Positions 42,814 to 54,201 of a stretch of DNA of 64,000 bases are shown piece after piece. The notes beneath the pieces are model-generated. The model saw nothing but the letters and a program-made list of their open reading frames with translations. It did no database searches and was not told the origin of the DNA. The translations under genes were made by a program, and so were the position numbers. Source of the stretch: Orthonyx spaldingii (lineage: Eukaryota; Chordata; Aves; Passeriformes; Orthonychidae); NCBI GenBank assembly GCA_013397795.1, contig VZTJ01003820.1, positions 151,641 to 215,640 of the forward strand, in the 5' to 3' direction. Each line of letters begins with the position of its first letter. Position 1 is the first letter of the stretch.

Positions 42814-42945
42814 GGCACTTCACATGTGTAAACTACTTTTAAAAATTAATTAATTAATCCTCACAACGTCATATTCCCATCTGATGCAGGTAAGTATTAC
42901 AAACCTGCATTTTACAAGAGGAAATTAGGGCACAGAGATTAAAAG
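42814..42945 (+). repeat. MIR (core-SINE) relic
   Basis: This stretch follows the MIR consensus in order over about 130 bases: GGCACTTCACATGTGTAAACT (about 42,814-42,834) for the section leading to the lowest-A/T core, TTAATCCTCACAAC (42,855-42,868), GATGCAGGTAAGTATTA, CCTGCATTTTACAAGAGGAAA (42,904-42,924) for the section CCCATTTTACAGATGAGGAAA, and GGGCACAGAGATTAAAAG for GGCACAGAGAGGTTAAGT. MIRs are tRNA-derived SINEs with L2-type tails that were active early in amniote and mammal history; degraded copies persist in birds. This is the clearest ancient repeat in the window. Confidence 0.7.
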
Positions 42946-43065
42946 CTGCATTTTCAAAATGTCCATTAATTCTGTGCATCAGTCTGGAGTGTCCAAGTTG
43001 AGACATTGAAAAAGAGGACATAATATATTCTGAGGACCCTCAGCTCCTGAGGAAGCCAGTACCAG
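42946..43065 (+). repeat. Probable ancient sauropsid repeat, continuing from the MIR relic
   Basis: GCATTTTCAAAATGTCC, then AGTGTCCAAGTTGAGACATT (42,988-43,007), then TGAGGACCCTCAGCTCCTGA (43,031-43,050) follow in the same order as an old repeat I recall from turtle and crocodile genomes (bases like GATTTTCAAAAGTG, CCCAACTTGAGACACCTT and a GTGCTCAGCAC section). It directly follows the MIR-like part, so the two may be one composite element. A repeat-library search would settle the name. Confidence 0.4.
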
Positions 43066-44660
43066 TCATAAAGAAGGCATCTGAAAAAAATATCTGAAAG
43101 TTTGGCAGTGTGATAAAAACAGAAAACCATTAGAATTTAGAAACATTTTTAAAAGAGTTTGCTATTAATACACATAAGTTTGAGGCAGAGCTGGGCCTGA
43201 TAATAATTTAAAACTGAATTTAATATTCATTCATTTAAGGAAAGGTAGCTAGCAATGAAAGAACGTCTCAATAAAGCATCTGTGCTAGGCAACTAAAACA
43301 GTGTAAGGAACAGAGGAGGAGGACCAGGGAGAAATGAAGAGGGCTAAGCCATGGCCAGTCAGCACAGTTCATCCAATGCAGACTGAATCTGGTATTTGTT
43401 GAGTTAGAAATGCAGGCAAGGGGGAAAACCACAATACTTGTACACACAAGAAGCCTTTCTATCTCTACAGAGCACAGCAATAAGGAGCACACAGATCCCG
43501 AAATCTGGTATCCATAGCAGACTCCCAGAGTCCCCAGTGCTGCTCAGACCACAGATGAGCTTCTTCCTTTGCAACCTATGTGGGTACCAAACCACATCCA
43601 GCCCTCTCTACACATGAAAAGATGCACTCCTAGAGATTCTTGTGATTACTTGCAGAACTCCAGGTTTTAAAACAGGCAAAAGAAGCATTTGGAAGAGAGC
43701 AAATACTGGGGCTTTTGTGAATTTCAAAAGTAATTCCTTTTAACCTTCTGAAAACTGGACTTCAGATGAAGACAGCACAAATAAACCTCTTGAAGGACTC
43801 TGTTTTCCTATGGACAGACATAATTCCTACAAGTCACACCCAGAAAGAGAAAATCTTCTCTTAATTTTTAAACTGTGGTGTCACACAAGCTTGCCTATGA
43901 TATTTACCATTTGTAATGAATGCTCTCCAATATATGGGTAACAAAGGCAGCTGACAGTGTGCAGCACCCTGAACACCAGGCTTGGAAAATATGTTCTTCC
44001 CTGTCATCTAAACCCCCTCCTCACTTCCCAGCAAATGAGGAAATACGAACCACTCATTGAACCTCTCACATTTCTTACTGCATCAGAAACACTGATGGCC
44101 TTGGCATGCCAAGCAACGCATGCCTTTTGTGATCTCAGCTGCTAGCCATGTATACTTAATCCATCAGCTACTGTATCAAGAGCCTCATCTTTGTGTATCT
44201 TCAGTAGAACATGAAATATAACTGCTATCAAAGACGTTAAGCAGGTCAACCTCCTTTTTGGCATAAAGAAGAAATCCATTACGGAATAAAAGTTCCACGC
44301 TGCAGAAAATATTCAGGCCTGTATTAAATGAACAACTATGCACGAGACTTCTGGTTTCTAAAGGAAAAACATACAACTTTTTCTAAGCACGTTTCTTAGA
44401 CTAGTCTTGCTTGCAGAGCATTGAACACAATGTGCTCCCTCATCTGCCATTCTGACCAGGACATTTCACAACAACCCCTCTTACCCCCTGCCCAGTCCAT
44501 TTACAGAGGTTACAAAGAACTAAATTTCTGCTCTTAGCTCTCAATAAAAAAGAATGTCGGCTTTCAAACCCTGCCATTTTTTTGGAGAAGGACAGGTATT
44601 TTATCTCAGCAATTCTTACTGAGTACTGCATCATTCCAAAGGCCATTGTTAATTACTTAA
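43066..44660. other. Non-coding, no feature seen
   Basis: Unique AT-rich sequence. AAGTTTGAGGCAGAGCTGGG near 43,178-43,197 resembles the tail section of MIR-type repeats but is too short to call by itself. Open frames are short and unrecognised. Confidence 0.55.
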
Positions 44661-44750
44661 GGCTGGGGTCAGAAACCTGTGGTTTGAAAGCCACACGTGG
44701 CTCTTCAGGAGCATATTTTGCTCTTCAGTCCTCTGGCAGCAGCCCACAAT
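44661..44750 (+). repeat. Possible hAT-type DNA transposon relic
   Basis: GGCTGGGGTCAGAAACCTGTGG resembles the end of certain hAT/Charlie-type elements, whose copies contain GGGGTCGGCAACCTGCGG. It is followed by AGCCACACGTGGCTCTTCAG (44,689-44,708), close to GAGCCGCATGCGGCTCTTT of the same copies, including the short stem AGCCAC/GTGGCT. Only about 90 bases match and no second terminus or 8-bp duplication is visible. The name rests on memory. Confidence 0.4.
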
Positions 44751-46709
44751 TTTCAACAGCACACAAGCACAAAAGGAGGGGGTTTTGGCAAGAAAGGGCC
44801 TTAATAGCTGTGCAATCAACACAGCCCAAGAAGTTCTCTCCTATATCTGCTAAGAACAAATCAAACTTTTGAAAGTCAATTTTGACAAGTAACATGTTAT
44901 CTCTAGCTCACCATTAACTTTGCTGAAACACTGATATGCACACAAAACAAACAACAAAGTAAATCATCGTAGCATCAGCTTGATAAAACAGGAAGCAGTA
45001 TTTCCTAAAGAGTTATAATTCTGTATGGTTACAGAACCTCGTTTTGTTAAAAAAAAAAAAAAAAAAAATTACCAGCAATACTAAATGTTCCTTCCCTGAT
45101 GGCATTGTAGACTGATTTGCAACAGAGACATTTCAGTACAGACCCAGTCTTTTAGGTCTTTTTGTCTTGTACTGAATAGCGTTTCTCCAAAGAAAAACAA
45201 AGTTGCCTACACACACACACAGAGGGAACCAGATTTTTCTTTCCTCCTGTAACTTTCTGGAGGACAGTTAATGAAGGGAAATTAGAGGAAAATGGAGGGG
45301 CCACAACAGGAGAGAGATATAGTTTGTAAAAGCTGCCCTCCAACATTGGTATTGCTGTTCAATTCATCCTTGTGATCAATTTGGTTGTCTCTGCAACATC
45401 TGCTCACAAGTTGACAAATGATGAATCCCATCTCAGAATCCATAAGCAGAAAAACAGCAGTCTGATAAACAGCTAACAGAAGAAATATATGCACCTTTCA
45501 TAACGAAGACAAATCACTCATTCTCACTAAGTGCTTCCAACACGAACACTAATTCTGTATTTATTTGCAGAGCATATGTACTGTGTCCAAAGCAGTGCAT
45601 TAAAAAATATCTCCAGCAGCCAATTGGTTTGATTACATTAGTCTTCCCCAGTGTAACAACAGCTCTGAAAAAACAACAATATTAAAAGAGCCTTTATGAA
45701 ACAAAAACACTTCAGCAATATTTTGTGGGGTTTAATTTTTTCATTCTTGCTGTGGAGTAGGGGGAATATTGTATTGAACATTTTCTCCTAGAAATATCCA
45801 CAAAATAGCAAGGTCGCCCCAAAAAGGCTTTCATGCATTTTCTCTTACAGCAATTATTTTAAATAATAATTCCAAGAATATACTGCAGGATTATTTTTGG
45901 TTTAGATCTGGTCAGGTGATTTTCTTGACACCAGGGACACTAGGTAAATTGCACTGCTCTTCCAAGCCAAAGAATGGTCTTTTTTAAAGGTAGGATGTTG
46001 ATGAATTGTTATTTGCCACAGCCTAAGCAAGCAGAGAACACCATATCTACTCTTCCTTCTGTTCTCTCAGGAATGATAAATGGAAAAATGAAGTAGGAAG
46101 TGCTGGAGACCAGCCTGAGCTGAAAAATCTAGCAGATATAAGCAGGATTGTTTTAATCAAACTGTGGAAAAAGCAGCCCCGTATTATTCTTCTAGTTCTG
46201 CCCTCTGATTGCAAACATAGAGCATGGGAAATATTGCACTGCATTTCTCTGTCTGAAAATGGTTAACACATTACAAATAGCACAAATTATCACCCCTCAC
46301 ACTCTGACACACACAAAAAAGGACTCCTTTAACACAGGTAGTTTAAACCCTGACTTACAAGTTATGACATGCTTCTAAAGTCAACAAAGATGCTGGAGTG
46401 CACACAGATACATTAGTTTGCAAGTGCAATGTAGTATTTATCTCCCTTGGAGTAGCTGGTTACTTATATCCTACCATCTAGTGCCCACACTATGCATATT
46501 CCACACCATAATATTTACTCACAGACCATGGATAATAGAAAGTAATTACCAGATATGCAAGCTTTCATGAATTTAACAGGAATATTTATAAGATCCAATT
46601 AGCTGTTTCCCACAAGATGGATTGCACAATCCACTAAAAATATGCATCCCTCTAATTCTATCATGGATTCTGGTAGAGAGATTTAGAGATGAGTTTAACA
46701 TGCCACTAA
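44751..46709. other. Non-coding, simple repeats only
   Basis: Unique sequence holding a poly-A run of 20 at 45,049-45,068 and a short AC repeat at 45,209-45,220. No gene or element body is visible. Confidence 0.65.
45049..45068 (+). repeat. Poly-A run (20 A)
   Basis: An uninterrupted A run followed by TTACC. No retroposon body was recognised 5' of it. Confidence 0.8.
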
Positions 46710-47272
46710 GATGGACCTGGGGAACCTCGAGGAGTGGACTTATATGAACTGCATGACAGGTCCCGCACATGAGTCAGGGCAACCTCTGGTATAAACACAG
46801 GCTGGAGGAGGCAGAGATTGAGAGCAGCCCTGCACAGAAGTTCATGGGGGTGCAGGTGGACAGAAAACTGAACGTGAGCCTGCAAGATGCACCAGAAGCC
46901 CAGAAAGTTGACCTGGGCTGCACCACCAGTAGTGTGGGCAGGAGGTCGAGGGCGGTGATTCTGCCCCTCTGCTCTGCTCCGCTCTGCTGAGGTTTCACCT
47001 ACAGTACTGTGTTCTGTGCTGGAACCCTCAGCACAGGAAAGACATGGACCTGATGAAGCAAGTCTAGAGGTGGACCCCAAAAAAATCAGAAGGGTGAAGC
47101 CTTCCTGCTGTGAAAAAAAACTGAGAGAATTGTGGTTGTTCAGCCTGGAGAATATAATGCTCTGGAGAGACCTTATTGCAACCTTTCAATACTTGAAGGG
47201 AGTTTATAAGAAAGATGGGGGAAAGACTTCTTAGCAGAGACTGTAGTGATAGGACAATGGTTTCAAACTATG

Positions 47273-47288
47273 AAAAAAAAAAAAAAAA
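47273..47288 (+). repeat. Poly-A run inside the CR1 copy
   Basis: Sixteen A replace a short purine-rich section of the CR1 coding region and contribute to breaking its frame. It is likely slippage expansion of an A-rich codon stretch, not a retroposon tail, because CR1 sequence resumes directly after it with GGCAGATTCAGACTAGATAT. Confidence 0.8.
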
Positions 47289-47505
47289 GGCAGATTCAGA
47301 CTAGATATAAGAAGAAATTATTTACAAAGAGGGTGGTGAAACACTGGCAGAGGTTGCCCAGAGAGGCTGTGGATGCCACATCCCTGGAAACATTCAAGGT
47401 CAGGTCAGATGGGGCTCTGAGCAACTTGATCTAGTTGAAAATGTCCCTGATCATTTCAGGGGGCTTGGAGTAAATGACCTTTGAAGGTCCCTTGCAATCC
47501 AAACC

Positions 47506-47521
47506 ATTCTATGATTCTATG
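47506..47521 (+). repeat. CR1 3' octamer, two tandem copies
   Basis: Two perfect copies of ATTCTATG. CR1 elements end in a few such octamers instead of a poly-A tail, and the repeat takes part in priming reverse transcription. It fixes the 3' boundary and the orientation of the element. Confidence 0.92.
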
Positions 47522-47522
47522 A

Positions 47523-50500
47523 CAGCAGAGGGATCACTGCTCAGGAGACTGGTGATGGCTGTGTAGCAGGCGGGCAGTCTCTGGGAGGCAATCATCTGCC
47601 TTGAACCAGTGTCTCTGCTTCACAGAGGGTAAAATCCTGCAAGCATCAGTTTGTTCACGCTGGATGGACAAGTTTCTGCTATGGTCAGAAATACCTTCCA
47701 AGGTATGATCTCTCAAACACACACACCCAGCACGGAGGAGCATGCAAATTTTGTATTACTAGTACCAAGAACTGTACTACTTCTTGTGTCTTCACTGAAG
47801 TAAGTGACTATAAGTAATGGCATGAACCCTGACATTTCTTCAGACATAGGACTATGAAAAATTCAAACTTCTTAGCTGCTGTAACAGTTCAGAATTTATT
47901 AGAAGCAATATAAAATTACATCGAGAAGTTCCTTAAGCACAGTGACAAAACACACAAGGTCTCCCATCAGCCGACATACCTTAGTAAATACAAGAACTAA
48001 GTTGGTGGTTGTCATCCATGCAGACAGGTACCAGTTCACAGGAACTACCATTTCTTTTTAAATAGTCCTAAGTACTGCCCATAGTCTTCTGCAAAGAAGT
48101 CAAGACATGGATAAACTTAGCTACCACTTCTTTGATCCAAGTAAGTGCTTTAAAAGCCAGACAGGAAAGCTGTTCGGCGAGCTGAACCTTCAGTTTCCAT
48201 ATTTGGCATAAATGTAGTCTGCGAATATAAAGCAGAATTCAAGAACTTCTCTTGTAGCTTCCTCTAAAGCCACCAACCCACTTCAGATATACTTCTAGAA
48301 ACATGTCAACAGTTGGTCAACTTTTAACAAACCTGGCTGTACACACAATATACACAGGTATGCAAGTAGTAAACCAGTTATTCCTGTTGTGACAGAAGTC
48401 ACAGTTGCAAGTTGGGCATACAATTTTATATAACTGAGTTCCAAAATCCTAACAGAATTGGGGTTTAGCTGGCAGAGCAGTTAGGTGCATTTAAAAAGAG
48501 TTTAGCGCACAGGGAAACCATGAAATTCTTTGCAGTCTGCCTGTATATTTTAGCATTGATTAGTGCCAACCACGTAGTTCAGTGCTCTTCCATAGCAACT
48601 TGAACATGACTTACTGAAGTTAATTCAAAGTTATTAAAACAGATGTGTATAGTGCTGCATAGTTGTAGAGCTCTCTCTAATTACAATTACAAGTGAAATT
48701 TCCATTACACAGATGATGTTATGCTAAGATGGCATTGTTATTTGGTTTTTCTTCCCACCCCAATGTCCCGTCTATTCTTAGCCCTCAAATCAAATGGTCT
48801 CAAGGTTGTTTTGGTTTTTTCCCTTGCATGAGATTAATATGGATTTTCCTCTAAGAACTTCCTGCACCCTAATAAATTTCTGCAAACTAAAAAAATTAGC
48901 GTGAATGGAAAATAGGACTTCTGCAGAACAATTCAATAATAAAATGTTTTAAGAATTCCTGGAAGAACATAAGTTGGTTTTATTTCTTTTCTAAAAGAGG
49001 GAAGTTCAAGGTTGGTTTTGGTTTTTTTTAAAGACAGATTTAAGGAAACACTGCTCCCTTTAGTGAAGAACAACAACAGGGCAATGCTATTACTTAGGCT
49101 TTGGCTGTGCTTAGAACACAAACAGAAAGTAAAACAGATTTATTTTGCCTTTCTCCTACATTTGTTACCACATTTCACTGTGGTGGGATTCTGCTCCTGT
49201 GATCACTGTGCCACAAAGGCGCCTAAAGTCATTACTCACTCTGTTAATCACTAATATGAATGGGGAAGAAGGGCCAGAACTTTTTCACATTACAGCCTCA
49301 TATTGCTCAAGGGGAAATAAATAATCCAAGTGGTGAAAGAGGATGAAATATAAAATGTCCTCTTTATAAACTTAAAGGTAAAGTTGTCACTTGTTTCTAA
49401 ACCTGAGCTACCCTTGCAGACTGCATTATCCACAGTCCAATGCACTTCCACAGCACTTGCTACTAAATATTTCCATCATTTTCCAAAGCCTATAAATATA
49501 AGTACTTAAATCCAATTGTGTCAAATTTAAGCACTGTGGTTTCCCCAAGTTTAGCATCATTGCTCACACAAGTCCAAGAAGTAAAGTTTGACCATAAGAG
49601 GAAGCCAGTTCAGTTAGGAGTACAGAATGTGTTTATTTTCTATATGCTGCAGCAATGTAAAGAGCTTCTTCCTCTTTGTCTTCCAAATAAATAAGCTAAA
49701 GGAAAATGTTGCAAAGTTAAAAGCACTGAGGTAAAAATACTTGCATTTCCATTCCATACATTTACAGCACAGTTTTCTTGCCTTCTTTGTAGCCCAGTAA
49801 CTCTGTTTCCATCTCTTCTACTGGGCAATGTACAAACAACTGTGCAGTTCAATACCCTTGTTTCAGGGACAAAATTTTCACAGCTGCCCAGGAGGCAAGA
49901 AATGACATTTATTTTACAATAAGGGAAACTAATACATTGCATCAATTTCATTCAGGGAGAATTGAAAACAGATCCACATGTTCCTAAAGGACAAGACCAA
50001 GACCCAAGCCCACTCCCTTTCAGAACAAACACACCAAACTAATATATAAACCCGCAGCTTAAACCATGCTGCTTGCACATGGAGAGCCTCAAGTTCCTGG
50101 CAGACAATACAGCCATCCATTTTCACTACAACTCACAGGAACCCTTATTGTTACCAGCAATGTTTTCCTCTTTTTATTGTGTAGCCAGAAGTTGCTCCTT
50201 CAGTACAAATTAATAGCACACTTGGGATAGGAAGACCTTTGGGAGACCATTACAGGATTTCAACACCATTTATGTTGTCACCATGTGGCGCCTCCTTCAC
50301 AAAAGGGTAGGGCAGCAGGTTGTGTCCGTGAGCTTGGAAGACTGCAATGCTGGAGATTTCATTTGTGTACCCAGATAGAGGAAACACTTGCCTTTCCTGG
50401 CTTTAAAAAAGTTCAGTGTTTGATTTAGTAAATTCCCTGCCAAGAAAGCAGACTCCATTCTCAAAGGTTTAACACTAGCACTCACTGGGTGGCTGGGTGT

Positions 50501-53188
50501 CTCAGAGCATTGCTAGCAAGCTACAAAGACTTGTGGATTTCCCCAGTTTGAAACCAGCCCAATTCAGCCGTTTCTATACTTAGCAGTCTCTATAAATACA
50601 TGAGAAATGAGTTTGGCAAGCCTCTGTTCCAGCTCTGCCTTACAAACTCATCGCAGCATCCTATAAACTCAGAGGTTAGAAATCCACCTACGGGGAAATG
50701 TGCATTTTAAATTCACGTTAATAAACCTGTCTTTCTTGTCTCTGTAAAACACATTGTAGTTCTGTTGCTTAAGTTATGCATATCCAAACCTTTGCCTGTT
50801 CAAGACGTCCTATTGACTTACTTCAGAGAAACCACTCATATGGGTTCAGTCGTACATGTGCTAAAACATTTGCATGATTAGGCTAAAGTGACTAAATGTG
50901 AAGCAGACTGTCAAAATAATAATTTAAAACTCAAGTGCATAACACTGCATGCAACTGTATATAAAGCTGAAAGGAAAGCCTTACAATCTCAAAGAAAATT
51001 GATTTAATAAATACTATAGCAATAATAACAATAGCAACTACACAAATGCAGCACTCTCTAATTTCAGACCACCACGGTAACAACAAACCATACGGATCAG
51101 AGAGAGCACCTATGTGTGGTAGGTAATTGTTCCTAAGTCCTTTCAATGGAAGGGTTACACTCTCAATTTTTTCCAAGCAGATTATGGGCCATACTCACGT
51201 ATTCAAATCATGCACAGATGCTACCCTTTTGTCCCTGCCCTCATGAATCTTGGAAACAAATAGCTAATAAATAATGTATTCATTACAGTAGCAGTGTTGT
51301 ATTCACTCAGATCCACCTGAAAAAGCAACAAAACTCAGAACCAAATATGTGTGCTTGTTTAACCTCCATGAATTCTTTTTTCAAGTGTTATTTTCTCAGT
51401 AACACTTCATGTCCCAAGAATGATTCATCCCCCTCCAAAAAAGTAAAAATCAGAATAGACTTTACCAATGAAAAACTACAACATTCTGTATGTACTCAAA
51501 TATCATTGCACTGATGCAGTATTTTAACACTGCTCTCTGTGCCACATCTATTATGAGACATGGCTCCTGGTTGTCTGTCCTAACAGCCAGGCTGTTACCA
51601 GCATGCAAGATGTGTGTGCTCCCTCTGTTGGCTACCTTGCTCTTTGGTAGGGAAAAAAATCACATAAAAGGAAAAAAAGCCGTACTGGGAGGGTACAATA
51701 TTTTAAGGTTTTTGCTAGGACATGAAAAACTATCTCCTACGAAATGGAGAATGAATTTAGAAAGGGAGCAAACACACAAACAACTAACGTCTGAACTTCA
51801 CCCAGCATTTGACCAGGCCTTAAATTTTGCAAGCATAAATATCTGCTCTCAGAGTTTTCATTTTGTAATGAATCAGTGACATACATTACTCAAACCACCA
51901 AGTTCAGGCATGCAAAAAAGTATTTAGATGTCAAAGCACTGGTCTATCAAAGCACAAAAACCACTACGAAAAACTATGCAGCTGCTTTCCTGCTTGCAAA
52001 TGCCAAAGTTAAGCCACAAAAATCAGATTTGGAAAAATACTGGACTATCTATGTGTATTCATAATATGCCATACCAAGAAACCTAAATCAAAGTTTCAAA
52101 TTCTGCAAGAAATGTCCTTCTAAAAGGTTTTAAAATAATTCATACTTAATAGAAGTGAATGCCAACAGCTATTTCATTCAGCAACAATAAATCAAGCACT
52201 TATTCTGGCCTGGTAATTAGGAAGACTCAAAGTGGTGATACTGGTCCATAATACTGCCTCCACTTTCAAGACAGGTAATTAACTTGTATGATGTCAGCAG
52301 TTCAGACCTCTTTTCTCCACAACACCATCAAACAACTGTATCGCAAGCACACCAGAAATGCAGGCACATCTCCTGCCAAGAGCCTCCACCCAGGGGCTTC
52401 TGAGCCCAGCAGAGCTGTCTGGCAGGGGAAAAATAATAAAACAGGGAAAGACTACAATGTAAACAGGGCTCTCCTTCAAGGCCGCGAGTTGTTAAACAAA
52501 AACATACTAGGTCACGACAAGGCTTAGCGAGCCAGTGACTTATTAGTGAACACAGGGGTGTGCGGCTGGCTGGAATTCCCAAATCAAATTGCCTGCCAGA
52601 CAGTCAATTCTATTACGCTGCTCTGATAAAACCTGCAAAACCTTCAGACAGCTATCCTCCTGCAAAGTCTGGCAGGACATCCAGCAAGCAGATCTGTGTG
52701 GTCCCAGGCACAGAGGTCTATTCTCTCTTAGCTTTCTAGCTGGTTTCCTTGTGTCTTCTTTGTTTCTCATACCCACCCGAAACTGAACGTCAGCCCGCAG
52801 AGCTGCAGTGGGTTACCAGTTGACATCCTTGACAGAAAAACAAAGGTGTCGCTCAGACTATTACTGCAACATTGTACTTAAAGTATCAACAGCTTTAAGG
52901 CTTCCTACCGTATATTATCAGGCTCTCATTAGATATTGTAGCTACAGTACACTGTACTGTTTAAAATATAGGGAAACCAAGCTATAGTTTTTGCCTACTG
53001 AGGAACTGGTGTGTACAGAGCACTGCTGAGGACTGGACATGAAATAAGAACATATTTCTCTCTTTACAGCAATGGAGTGAAGATACCTTGATCTTTGTGT
53101 TGCAGACAAAATGTTACTAGATCCCAGCTAAGACTAATGGTTGAAAAAGTTTGTCCTCACTCTGTAACCTGCAGAGATGAAGATCATG
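47523..53188. other. Non-coding stretch, no gene seen
   Basis: Unique sequence, AT-rich up to about 52.2 kb and then more balanced. The 129-codon plus-strand frame at 51,490-51,879 has no familiar domain. No LINE or LTR ends were found. A repeat-free segment just before the second LTR (52.48-52.96 kb) is listed separately. Confidence 0.6.
52480..52960. promoter_or_regulatory. Candidate conserved non-coding segment
   Basis: A repeat-free stretch of balanced composition that keeps a few CpGs and has no long A/T runs, unlike the DNA around it. It holds symmetric words such as CTACAGTACACTGTACTG near 52,942. Reading frames here are short (77-84 codons) and unrecognised. By appearance it could be a conserved regulatory element. 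This is a weak inference without alignment. Confidence 0.15.
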
Positions 53189-53193
53189 CATGC
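53189..53193 (+). repeat. 5' target-site duplication CATGC
   Basis: These five bases directly precede the TG start of the second LTR and recur exactly at 54,202-54,206, directly after its CA end. Confidence 0.8.
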
Positions 53194-53504
53194 TGTGAGG
53201 AGCCAATTTAGTTTTGATCTAGCCAATTTACTTTGCCTCAAGCCTGGTTGTTTGGGTTGTCAGAGGCATGTGCGGGGAGGGAGTGCACAGGTCCGGCTTG
53301 CAGGAGGCAGCCAGGGGATGGGGGAAGCCTCGTCTCTGGGGAGACTTGGCCTGGCAACACCTGGCATGAGGCAGTGGGTAGGAGACACTGTGGAGGGGCT
53401 TCTCCAACCAGATGGCCGAAGGTCTCCACAAATGGACGGCAAAGACAGGCTGGACTGGGCCAAAGGTCCCCTGTCAGCAGCAGACTTTGGGAGGGGCCAG
53501 GGGG

Positions 53505-53511
53505 TATAAAA
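53505..53511 (+). promoter_or_regulatory. LTR TATA box TATAAAA
   Basis: A consensus TATA box preceded by a G-rich run (GGGGCCAGGGGG) and followed by CTCACTGCG. In retroviral LTRs this marks the U3 promoter, with transcription starting about 25-30 bases downstream. Current activity is unknown. Confidence 0.6.
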
Positions 53512-53832
53512 CTCACTGCGTCACGAGTGAGCAGTGGGACTGCTCGCTGGGGCTCACTGCTGTTCATTGGCTCGTTCCCTCCTTTGCCCTGGCCCCAGCC
53601 TGCCTTTTGGCTCTCCTGCCCCCGCTTCCCTCCCGTCTCCCTGGGTCCCTGACTGCTGCCCTGCTGCTTTGTCCCCGCATCCCTGCTGTGCCGATCCAGC
53701 CTGCCCTGCCACCTCGATTCAGTGATCCTTGCTGCGACCCTGTCCATGGTCATGGACCTCCCATCCAAATGCCCACTCACCATGTGTCCGGCTGTCCATC
53801 GCTGTGGGAGCCGTGCCTGTGAAGCCGCACCT

Positions 53833-53883
53833 NNNNNNNNNNNNNNNNNNNNNNNNNNNNNNNNNNNNNNNNNNNNNNNNNNN
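53833..53883. other. Assembly gap (51 N)
   Basis: Fifty-one unknown bases inside the C- and CpG-rich part of the second LTR, the kind of sequence that often fails in sequencing. Frames crossing it cannot be trusted. Confidence 0.99.
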
Positions 53884-53956
53884 CCCAGCCCAGCCACAGG
53901 TACTGTGCACACCCCGTCACTTCCCTGATCCGCTGGTGGTAACATCCTCTTTACTC

Positions 53957-54003
53957 TCTGTCTCTTCTCTCTCTCTCTCCCTCTCTCTCTCTCTCCCCTC
54001 TCC
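53957..54003 (+). repeat. CT-rich simple repeat within the LTR
   Basis: A nearly pure CT tract with occasional CC, part of the LTR and not an independent microsatellite. Length variation between copies is expected. Confidence 0.85.
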
Positions 54004-54201
54004 TCCATTCCTTTTCCATTTTTCCTTCCTTCTTTTCTGTCTTTCCTAACCCTCTTTCATTTTGGCAACTCCTTTTTCCTTTAGTTCTTTGTTATCAAAA
54101 ACAGTTCTCAGATACAAGGGTTGCCTTGTTTCACTTAATTTCATTCCTGACCATCTAATTCTAAAAGAATTCTTCGCAGTTTCCCCCAGTGGAACACGAC
54201 A

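Larger units (their letters stand above)
46710..47522 (+). mobile_element. CR1 LINE, 5'-truncated and inactive
   Basis: This is the 3' end of a chicken-repeat-1 LINE in sense orientation. It ends with two copies of the diagnostic octamer ATTCTATG (47,506-47,521). Translated in pieces it gives the CR1 ORF2 C-terminal region in order: ESSPAQKFMGVQVDRKLNVS, then EKKLRELWLFSLEN, DLIATFQYLKGVYKKDGGK, then RYKKKLFTKRVVKHWQRLPR and DGALSNLI. These pieces lie in separate frames (about 46,769-46,990; 47,016-47,234; 47,246-47,434) with internal stops and frameshifts, so it encodes no working reverse transcriptase. The left end is less certain: GGACCTGGGGAACCTCGAGG at about 46,713 still matches CR1, after which some 20 bases of the family sequence seem deleted. 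CR1 copies make no regular target duplications, and none is seen. Confidence 0.92.
53194..54201 (+). mobile_element. Solo LTR of an endogenous retrovirus, GC-rich
   Basis: About 1,008 bases beginning TGTGAGGAGCC and ending GGAACACGACA, flanked by perfect CATGC duplications. TATAAAA at 53,505-53,511 sits some 310 bases in, as expected for the U3/R border of a plus-strand LTR. After it come a C-rich, CpG-containing section, a CT microsatellite-like tract (about 53,957-54,003) and a T/C-rich section leading to AAAAACAGTTCTCAGATACA. The layout resembles LTRs I recall from songbird endogenous retroviruses; the family is not certain. No AATAAA signal is obvious. Apparent reading frames of up to about 256 codons cross the gap and reflect GC-rich composition, not genes. 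A gap of 51 N interrupts it at 53,833-53,883. The size and the lack of internal genes point to a solo LTR left by recombination. Confidence 0.82.

Noticed and set aside
46706..47080. 124-codon minus-strand frame
   Set aside because: It is the antisense shadow of the CR1 coding region.
51490..51879. 129-codon plus-strand frame starting with ATG
   Set aside because: No recognisable similarity, no promoter or splice context, and low-complexity composition near its middle.
53238..54008. 256-codon minus-strand frame and several overlapping plus-strand frames
   Set aside because: They lie in the GC-rich LTR, where stop codons are rare by composition, and some cross the 51-N gap. No retroviral or cellular domain is visible.
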